A DNA stretch of 41,147 nucleotides from Lactiplantibacillus xiangfangensis (GTDB taxonomy: Bacteria > Bacillota > Bacilli > Lactobacillales > Lactobacillaceae), in the NCBI RefSeq assembly GCF_001438845.1, contig NZ_JQCL01000095.1:1-41147 (forward strand). Reading direction: 5' to 3'. Both the position numbers and the translations under genes were made by a program. The notes under the pieces were generated by a model. The model ran no database searches. It saw nothing but the letters and a program-made list of their open reading frames with translations, and was not told where the DNA came from. The first letter of the stretch is position 1. Every line of letters begins with the position of its first letter. Positions 35,144 through 41,147 of this stretch are shown here, piece by piece.

Positions 35144-35869
35144 ATGTTTAAACGTCAGGTTAATAACACGACGACGGCGGCGATTAACCTAACCACGATT
35201 AATGAACCGATGGCGGTCGTGACTGAGCAAATCAAAACAATCCGTACTAATATTAATTTTGCTGCGTCTGATCGGCCACTGCGTACGATGATGGTCACGT
35301 CAGCCATGCTTGGTGAGGGTAAGTCAACGGTTAGTGCTAATTTGGCCGTTGAGTATGCTAAAGAGGGCGTGCGGGTCCTATTAGTTGATGCTGATATGCG
35401 TCGCCCAACGGTACACAAAACGTTTAATCTCAGCAATCATCAGGGACTGAGTTCATGGTTGGGTCGCCAGCTAGACGATGTGAATAAGGCAATCCATCCT
35501 GTTTTGGATAATTTGTTTGTCATGACGAGTGGTCCCAAGCCACCGAATCCAGCGGAACTATTGGATGGACAACTCATGGCGGATTTTTTGAAGACAACGA
35601 CACGTAAATTGGATCTAGTTATCGTAGATGCTCCGCCAATCCTGCCCGTTACGGATGCGCAGTTGTTAGCTCACAAGGTTGATGGAACCGTTCTGGTGGT
35701 TCGACAAAATGTTGCCCAAAAGGTAGCGGTTCGTGATGCTGTAGTGACGTTAAAGAAATCGCATGCACATTTATTGGGTGCGGTTTTTAATGACGTCCGT
35801 GATGGGTCGCATCATGGTTACTATGGTTATGAAAGTGGTTATGGGTATTACAGTGATGAAGACAAATAG
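35144..35869 (+). CDS. cps4B: Capsule tyrosine protein kinase (Wze, CpsD-like)
   Basis: This cytoplasmic BY-kinase of 241 residues has Walker A AMLGEGKST (54-62), Walker A' LLVDADMRRPT (about 79-89) and Walker B VIVDAPPI. A C-terminal Tyr cluster (YYGYESGYGYYSDEDK) serves for autophosphorylation. Start 35144 is chosen for GAGGAGG 7 nt upstream. It works with the upstream Wzz-type activator. The phosphatase gene downstream overlaps its 3' end by 14 nt, so kinase and phosphatase are made together. Confidence 0.94.
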   Translation: MFKRQVNNTTTAAINLTTINEPMAVVTEQIKTIRTNINFAASDRPLRTMMVTSAMLGEGKSTVSANLAVEYAKEGVRVLLVDADMRRPTVHKTFNLSNHQGLSSWLGRQLDDVNKAIHPVLDNLFVMTSGPKPPNPAELLDGQLMADFLKTTTRKLDLVIVDAPPILPVTDAQLLAHKVDGTVLVVRQNVAQKVAVRDAVVTLKKSHAHLLGAVFNDVRDGSHHGYYGYESGYGYYSDEDK

Positions 35870-36629
35870 TTTGGTTGATTTACATTGTCATATTTTACCT
35901 GGAATTGATGATGGTTCACCGGATGTAGCGACGTCACTTGAATTAGCGCAACAGGCAGTTAACGATGGGATTGGTTACATTCTTGCAACGCCCCATCATT
36001 TGGATCGCCACTACGTGAATCACGCGGCGGATGTCCAACAAGCAGTAAAGGCGTTCCAAGTTCAACTGGATCGACAACATATTCCGCTGACGGTTTTTGC
36101 AGGACAAGAAGTCCATCTAAATGGTGACCTCATGGTGCATTTGGATGATTTGTTAGGTATAGATACCTCTAGTAACTATTTATTGCTAGAACTACCGCAC
36201 GAAACGGTTCCTAGTTATTTGAAAGAAGTCATTTTTCAGTTGGCATGTGAGGGAATTACACCGGTAATTGCTCATCCTGAACGGAATGCTCAATTATTAG
36301 CAACGCCAGAAAAACTTTATGAGTTAGTGAAACAAGGGGGATTAGCACAGGTAATTGCAACTAGTTTAGTTGGTACTTTTGGGGAACGAGTCCAACGAAT
36401 GGCAGTGGAATTAGTGAAGAGTGGATTAGTGCAGGTTGTGGCGTCAGACGCGCACAGTTTACCAAATCGGCAATTTGCTATGACCGCAGCTTATGATGTT
36501 TTGGCCAAATTAGATGCAACTTATCCCGTTGTATTTCAAGCAAACGCGCGTCGACTATTGAATGGCGAGCCGTTGGAAAAACCATTGATTCGTAAACCAC
36601 ATAAGTGGCATCGGTTTTGGCGTTTTTAA
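35856..36629 (+). CDS. cps4C: PHP-type protein-tyrosine phosphatase (Wzh, CpsB-like)
   Basis: This metal-dependent phosphatase removes phosphate from the capsule kinase. It has 257 residues with PHP motifs: DLHCHILPGIDDG (His10, His12), TPHH near residue 47, IAHPERN and VASDAHS. The start at 35856 gives the family N-terminus; the longer frame would overlap the kinase C-terminus by more than 100 nt and encodes no conserved residues. No strong ribosome binding site is seen, so coupling to the kinase gene is likely. Confidence 0.93.
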   Translation: MKTNSLVDLHCHILPGIDDGSPDVATSLELAQQAVNDGIGYILATPHHLDRHYVNHAADVQQAVKAFQVQLDRQHIPLTVFAGQEVHLNGDLMVHLDDLLGIDTSSNYLLLELPHETVPSYLKEVIFQLACEGITPVIAHPERNAQLLATPEKLYELVKQGGLAQVIATSLVGTFGERVQRMAVELVKSGLVQVVASDAHSLPNRQFAMTAAYDVLAKLDATYPVVFQANARRLLNGEPLEKPLIRKPHKWHRFWRF

Positions 36630-36651
36630 TAAAGAGGAGTGTATTTTAATT

Positions 36652-37596
36652 ATGAAAGCTTTAGTAACAGGAGGAGCGGGATTTATCGGTTCCCATCTCG
36701 TTGATTTTTTAGTCACCCAGGGATTTGATGTGGTGGTCGTTGATAATTTGTCGATGGGAGCCATATATAATATTCACCATCGTGATCAGGTCACCATTTA
36801 CATACAGGATGTGCGTAACGAAAAATTTATGCAACAACTGTTACAAGAAGAACAACCCGACTACATTTATTACCTAGCTGCGGTTGCTAGTGTCGCTGAT
36901 TCAATCGAACGGCCAGCGGAAACGCATGCGGTCAATCATACGGCGGTCTTTAATATGCTGGAGTATATTCGGAAAACTAACTTACCAATCAAACAGTTCT
37001 TATTTACGTCGTCAGCCGCAGTTTACGGCAATTTACCGGAGTTACCTAAGCATGAGGATTCTCGAGTTGACCCGGTGTCACCATATGCCATTGATAAGTA
37101 TGCAACGGAACGCTTTGTTTTAGCCTATGGCGCGTTATATGACCTGCCGACGGTTTGTGTGCGTTTCTTTAACGTCTATGGACCCGGCCAGAACCCGAAA
37201 TCACCCTATTCCGGTGTGCTATCCATCTTAACGGATTGTTTAAAAAATAATAAGACCTTTACTCGATATGGGGACGGGACGCAAACCCGTGACTTTGTCT
37301 TTGTAGAGGACGTCATTGAAGCGTTGTGGTTGATTACGACACACCATGTTCGGCGTGAGGTCATCAACATTGCTAATGGTAATGAAAACAGCTTAAACAA
37401 AGTTATTCAGATTTACGAGGCGGTTGCGGATCAGTCATTAAAGCTTAAAGAAGCTCCGGGACGGGGTGGAGAAGTTAAGCGTTCGGTTGCCAGTATCAGT
37501 CGGTTAGTTGACCTTGGTTATACCACCCATTGGTCGTTGAAAGCTGGATTAGCCGCTTACTGGGAAGGAGTTAGTCATGCGGCAAGTCGAAATTAA
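36652..37596 (+). CDS. cps4D: NAD-dependent sugar epimerase/dehydratase (GalE-like)
   Basis: This extended short-chain dehydrogenase of 314 residues probably makes an activated sugar for the capsule. It has the NAD-binding TGGAGFIGSH (6-15), a catalytic SSAAVYG (about 120-126) and the Tyr145-x-x-x-Lys149 pair in PYAIDKY. It resembles UDP-glucose 4-epimerases of the capsule type (WbpP/Gne group); the exact sugar cannot be told. AGAGGAG precedes the ATG. Its last 20 nt overlap the priming transferase gene. Confidence 0.88.
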   Translation: MKALVTGGAGFIGSHLVDFLVTQGFDVVVVDNLSMGAIYNIHHRDQVTIYIQDVRNEKFMQQLLQEEQPDYIYYLAAVASVADSIERPAETHAVNHTAVFNMLEYIRKTNLPIKQFLFTSSAAVYGNLPELPKHEDSRVDPVSPYAIDKYATERFVLAYGALYDLPTVCVRFFNVYGPGQNPKSPYSGVLSILTDCLKNNKTFTRYGDGTQTRDFVFVEDVIEALWLITTHHVRREVINIANGNENSLNKVIQIYEAVADQSLKLKEAPGRGGEVKRSVASISRLVDLGYTTHWSLKAGLAAYWEGVSHAASRN

Positions 37597-38254
37597 ACCG
37601 TCAGAAGCCTTGGAACGAACGTCGTCAGAAGAAAATTACCAATTTTTACGGGCCATCGGTCAACCGGTAACGGGATGGAAGTTGGTGGTAAAACGGATGT
37701 TTGATTTAGTAGTCGGACTACTGGGTACGGTGCTGAGTGCGCCAATCGTTCTGGTCTTCGCAATTCTTGTGAAGTTAACTTCCCGGGGACCAGTATTTTA
37801 TCAGCAAGAACGGGTCGGTTTAATGGGGCAGCCCTTTGAGGTTATTAAGTTACGGTCAATGTATCAGAATGCGGAAGCGCGGACTGGCGCAGTCTGGGCG
37901 CAAAAGAATGATCCTCGCATAACGCCGCTTGGCCGCTTCATGCGTAAAACCCGCGTGGATGAATTACCACAATTTTGGAACGTGTTGAAGGGTGAGATGA
38001 GCTTAGTAGGGCCACGGCCAGAACGACCGGCTTTGACGGAACGTTTCAGCCAAGAATTCCCAGAATTTCCCAAACGCTTGCGGATTATTCCTGGAATTAC
38101 GGGTTATGCTCAGATTAATGGCGGTTACGACATTACCCCCGATGCCAAGTGTCAGTTGGATAACTATTATATTGAACACTATTCGCTCTGGTTTGATATT
38201 AAGATGTTGTTCGGCACTGTCCGCATCGTATTTACGGGTGATGGGGCGCGTTAG
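37577..38254 (+). CDS. cps4E: Undecaprenyl-phosphate sugar-1-phosphate transferase (priming glycosyltransferase)
   Basis: It starts each repeat unit by moving a sugar phosphate onto undecaprenyl phosphate. It has 225 residues, the short monotopic form with one membrane segment (about 35-65, MFDLVVGLLGTVLSAPIVLV). The catalytic core is PVFYQQERVGLMGQPFEVIKLRSM and the loop is KTRVDELPQFWNVLKGEMSLVGPRPERP. The presence of epimerase and priming enzyme makes this a Wzy-dependent capsule pathway. Confidence 0.94.
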   Translation: MRQVEIKPSEALERTSSEENYQFLRAIGQPVTGWKLVVKRMFDLVVGLLGTVLSAPIVLVFAILVKLTSRGPVFYQQERVGLMGQPFEVIKLRSMYQNAEARTGAVWAQKNDPRITPLGRFMRKTRVDELPQFWNVLKGEMSLVGPRPERPALTERFSQEFPEFPKRLRIIPGITGYAQINGGYDITPDAKCQLDNYYIEHYSLWFDIKMLFGTVRIVFTGDGAR

Positions 38255-38285
38255 TGATTGAACGTACGGAGGAGGAACGGATTAA

Positions 38286-39101
38286 TTGGCAGCTTATTCA
38301 GTTTTGATGTCACTATATGCTAAGGAGAACGCTGACTTTTTTAGGCAGAGTATTGAGAGTTTACGCAATCAAACCGTTTGCCCTGACCAAATTGTTTTAG
38401 TCTTGGATGGGCCGATTTCCACCAAGTTAAAACAGGTGGTTCAACAGTATCGGGATCTATTGACAATAGTACCTTTGCCTAAAAACCATGGCTTGGGAAC
38501 GGCCCTACGCGTGGGGCTAGACTATTGCACAAATGAATTAGTTGCCCGAATGGATACGGATGACTTGGCAGTATCACAACGAATGGAAACCCAAGTTGCG
38601 TTTATGAAGGACCACCCCCATATCGATGTAGTTGGGGGTGCCATCACAGAATTTCAAATGGATCCAAATGAATCCAACCAGCGTTTACGGCAGGTTCCCC
38701 TGACAATGTCAACAATCACACAGTTTGCACAGTTACGTAATCCAATGAACCATATGACAGTGATGTTCCGTAAGCAGTCCGTATTAAAGGCAGGCAATTA
38801 TCGGTCCTTTCCAGGTTTTGAAGACTATAACTTGTGGGTGCGAATGCTACAAAATGGTGCAACTTTTACAAATCTACCCGATGTGCTTGTTCGTGTACGG
38901 ATAGGAAATGCGATGGTAACGCGGCGAAAAGGACTTAACTACATTTTATGTGAATACCGTTTTCAGCGATTCCTATATGATAGTCGTTTTATTGGCAAAT
39001 TTATTTTACTGAGGAATCTAGTCTTAAGATGCGGGGTTCGAATTTTACCTAGTAAGTTGTTACAGCATATTTATGCTAACTTTGTCCGACAAAAAAATTG
39101 A
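38286..39101 (+). CDS. Family 2 glycosyltransferase
   Basis: This GT-A fold transferase of 271 residues adds one sugar to the lipid-linked repeat unit. It has LVLDGPI near residue 37, the metal-binding ARMDTDDLA near 93-101, and MNHMTVMFRK in the acceptor region. TTG start with GGAGGAGG upstream. Donor and acceptor are unknown. Arg codons AGG and AGA begin to appear here, unlike in the genes to the left. Confidence 0.85.
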   Translation: MAAYSVLMSLYAKENADFFRQSIESLRNQTVCPDQIVLVLDGPISTKLKQVVQQYRDLLTIVPLPKNHGLGTALRVGLDYCTNELVARMDTDDLAVSQRMETQVAFMKDHPHIDVVGGAITEFQMDPNESNQRLRQVPLTMSTITQFAQLRNPMNHMTVMFRKQSVLKAGNYRSFPGFEDYNLWVRMLQNGATFTNLPDVLVRVRIGNAMVTRRKGLNYILCEYRFQRFLYDSRFIGKFILLRNLVLRCGVRILPSKLLQHIYANFVRQKN

Positions 39102-39144
39102 ACTGCAAATGAAATTTCAGATTGCTAGAGTGGAGGTACTGTAG

Positions 39145-40311
39145 GTGGTTTTAGTATTTATGTTACTCCTATTAATCATTTATCCGGTTGGTGGAGCCAT
39201 TGTCGCTTTCTGTGGGATGGCTACAGTAAAAACGCACTACTTGGGGTTTGCTGCTGGTGCCGCTGCTTTTTTTGCGTTACTTGGTTATTTTTTTGTTCCA
39301 ACACATGAAGTTGATTTGACTAGGTACTACACAATTATGCAACAGTTTGAATATATGCAACCCAGCTATCGAGATATTGTTGCTCAGAATGGTATTTTCA
39401 GTGGCGCGTATTTCATTTTTAAATGGCTATCGGTATTCAAAAACCAGCAACTTCTCCCAGCATTGGTTGGCTTTGTCGTTGCGTTTGCAATGTTTGATAT
39501 TATTATGGACACTTTCAGACGCTACGATGTTCCTAGCACAACACGCTGCTTTATTCTAGCTGTTGTTTTAGGGATGTTCCCATTCGCTTCTGCCTATAGT
39601 AATGTTCGCAATGTGATGGGTGGGGCAATAGTTGCGATTGCGATTTATCGTGATGTGGTGAAGGGGAAAAGGACACCATTAACGATCATGTTGTATATCA
39701 TAGGGGCTTCGTTGCACATGGCGACGATGGTCATTATTGGATTAAGATTATTGCTGTTTTTGCAAACGAAAAAACATTTTAGTATCAAAATAGCACTTGT
39801 AATCGTGTTGGGGTTGCTATTCTTAATTCCAAACGTGCGATTTGAATTCATGCGAATTGTGGTTAAAGGAAATGAGTATGTAAATGCGGACGGACAGCTT
39901 TCAACTTATGCTACTTACGTCACACAGAGCTTGTTTATGCGACTTACAAAATTACTTTACTTTTTGATTACTATACTCGTGACGATAGCCACAATTGTCA
40001 ACACAAGAGTTCATAGAAACGATTGGAACCTATTTTCGCTGTTACTTTGTGCATTGACGTTGATTTCTTTTGCCATTACGTTGCCAGTATATTTTCGTTT
40101 GCTCTGCGTATTACTGATCATTGGGAGTACGCAATTTTTGCAAATCCTGTGTTTGACGACTCAACCAGGTACGTTACAGTCAGCTGTATGGAGAAGTGGA
40201 ATATTGGGACTAGCCATAATCGCCTTAGTGGCTAATGTTATCACATTTAATCAGTATTCACCGCTGATTACAGCTTTACAAAATGTATTTACTTTCACTT
40301 TTATTTCATAA
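39145..40311 (+). CDS. Capsule repeat-unit polymerase, EpsG/Wzy-like
   Basis: This polytopic membrane protein of 388 residues has about ten helices. An outer-loop segment HEVDLTRYYTIMQQFE near residues 53-68 is typical of EpsG-family polymerases. It should polymerise flipped repeat units at the outer membrane face. GTG start with GGAGGT about 8 nt upstream. The gene is markedly AT-richer than the left part of the window and uses AGA for Arg often, signs of transfer. Confidence 0.8.
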   Translation: MVLVFMLLLLIIYPVGGAIVAFCGMATVKTHYLGFAAGAAAFFALLGYFFVPTHEVDLTRYYTIMQQFEYMQPSYRDIVAQNGIFSGAYFIFKWLSVFKNQQLLPALVGFVVAFAMFDIIMDTFRRYDVPSTTRCFILAVVLGMFPFASAYSNVRNVMGGAIVAIAIYRDVVKGKRTPLTIMLYIIGASLHMATMVIIGLRLLLFLQTKKHFSIKIALVIVLGLLFLIPNVRFEFMRIVVKGNEYVNADGQLSTYATYVTQSLFMRLTKLLYFLITILVTIATIVNTRVHRNDWNLFSLLLCALTLISFAITLPVYFRLLCVLLIIGSTQFLQILCLTTQPGTLQSAVWRSGILGLAIIALVANVITFNQYSPLITALQNVFTFTFIS

Positions 40312-40327
40312 TATGAGGAGGATACCG

Positions 40328-41122
40328 ATGTCGGAACTAGTGACAGTTATTATACCTGTATATAACGTTGAGCAATATGTTGAGCGGTGTATTCGAAGTG
40401 TTTTGAAGCAAACTTACGTTAACATGGAGATATTACTTATCAACGATGGTTCAACGGACCGTTCAAGAATGATCTGTGAACGAATCTCTAGAACAGAATC
40501 CAGAATTACACTCATTGATAAAAAGAACGGTGGCTTATCAAGTGCAAGAAATGTCGGCTTAGCGCATGCTAACGGACAATTGGTAACATTTATAGATAGT
40601 GATGACTGGATTGAAACGGACTTTGTTGAACAGCTTGTTTTGGCGATTACGAAAAACCAGGCTGATATTAGTACTTTTCATGTCAAAAAGGAAAAGAAAA
40701 GTGGGTACAGTCCAAAGGTCGTTCCTGTCACGCAAAATGATTGGCAATTTTATTCTAGCCGACAAGCACTAAAGCAATTATTTACTGATAACCAGATTGG
40801 TTACTGTGCCACTAGTAAAATGTATCGTACTAGTCTTTTTTTAGATAATGGCATTCTTTTTCCGGTTGGAATGTTGATGGAAGACAAGGCGACAACTTAC
40901 AAATTGATTGATCAAGCTAAACATGGTGTGATTGTTTCAACTTTGGAAAAATATCATTATTTTATGAGGACAACCGGGATTATGAAACGTACGTTTACAA
41001 CCAAAAGATTTGATTCATTTGTTGTTCATGACCAGATTATGGAATACATGCAGGTGCGTCATCCAGAGTTGTTATTGCTCGTAAAACAAAGGCCTGATTT
41101 ACAATTCAAGTGCACCACTTAA
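40328..41122 (+). CDS. Family 2 glycosyltransferase, possibly shortened at the C-terminus
   Basis: This GT-A transferase of 264 residues opens SELVTVIIPVYNVEQYVERC and carries LLINDGSTDRS, NGGLSSARNVGL and the metal-binding FIDSDDW near residue 90. Relatives of the EpsJ type usually reach about 320 residues; this one stops at KCTT just before the window end. Another frame past the stop stays open to the window edge, so a frameshift or natural truncation is possible. The start at 40328 has AGGAGG 8 nt upstream; a longer frame begins inside the polymerase gene and is rejected. Rich in AGA codons. Confidence 0.82.
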   Translation: MSELVTVIIPVYNVEQYVERCIRSVLKQTYVNMEILLINDGSTDRSRMICERISRTESRITLIDKKNGGLSSARNVGLAHANGQLVTFIDSDDWIETDFVEQLVLAITKNQADISTFHVKKEKKSGYSPKVVPVTQNDWQFYSSRQALKQLFTDNQIGYCATSKMYRTSLFLDNGILFPVGMLMEDKATTYKLIDQAKHGVIVSTLEKYHYFMRTTGIMKRTFTTKRFDSFVVHDQIMEYMQVRHPELLLLVKQRPDLQFKCTT

Positions 41123-41147
41123 ATAATTGGACCAAAAAGGCCATGAA

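Overview
The window is a low-to-mid GC Firmicutes chromosome and almost certainly comes from the Lactiplantibacillus plantarum group (Lactobacillaceae). I base this on gene order (ylbG-rsmD-coaD-ddcP-comEA/EB/EC-holA, rpsT/rpsO, dapA-rnjB, tuf-tig-clpX-engB, uvrC), AGGAGG-type ribosome binding sites, frequent TTG/GTG starts, and a cps4-like capsule operon at the right end. No database search was possible. Product names rest on motifs, length and synteny.

Layout. 1-780 is gene-free and holds terminators plus two kinds of dispersed, highly folded repeat. 812-7843 is a housekeeping and competence block on the + strand: YlbG, 16S rRNA methyltransferase, CoA synthesis, a Lon-like membrane protease, ComEA/ComEB/ComEC DNA uptake, and the DNA polymerase III delta subunit, which appears to start at a non-canonical AUC or AUU codon. 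7864-8758 holds rpsT (- strand) and rpsO (+ strand). 8857-13771 holds an MFS exporter, dapA, RNase J2 and a helical-repeat protein. 13786-20391 holds tuf, trigger factor, a membrane acyltransferase, clpX, engB and a MazG-like protein whose acidic metal motif is altered. 20508-26697 holds a MerR regulator with a textbook 19-bp-spacer operator, a NarL/DesK-type two-component system followed by an ABC-2 exporter, and a HesB-like protein. 26710-29550 holds a truncated repeat, an unlisted 57-residue gene on the - strand, and a glutamine-type ABC importer with fused binding protein and permease. 29659-32884 holds uvrC and an O-antigen ligase/polymerase-like membrane protein. 32885-33448 is gene-free and holds a third copy of the folded repeat.

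The most interesting part is 33303-34394. A minimal, catalytic-domain-only tyrosine recombinase of the FimB/FimE size class is transcribed away from a 350-bp AT-rich intergenic region. That region contains imperfect inverted repeats about 150 bp apart, four copies of ATTATGT, two other dyads and an intrinsic terminator. It ends at the capsule operon (34395 to the window end: chain-length regulator, tyrosine kinase, PHP phosphatase, epimerase, priming transferase, glycosyltransferases, polymerase). This layout suggests a recombinase-controlled switch for capsule expression, which is a hypothesis only.

The second notable signal is a family of cloverleaf-like repeats: one long outer stem enclosing three hairpins, preceded by a conserved 80-90 bp flank. 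There are two folded copies and one truncated copy in 41 kb, with different stem sequences but the same architecture.
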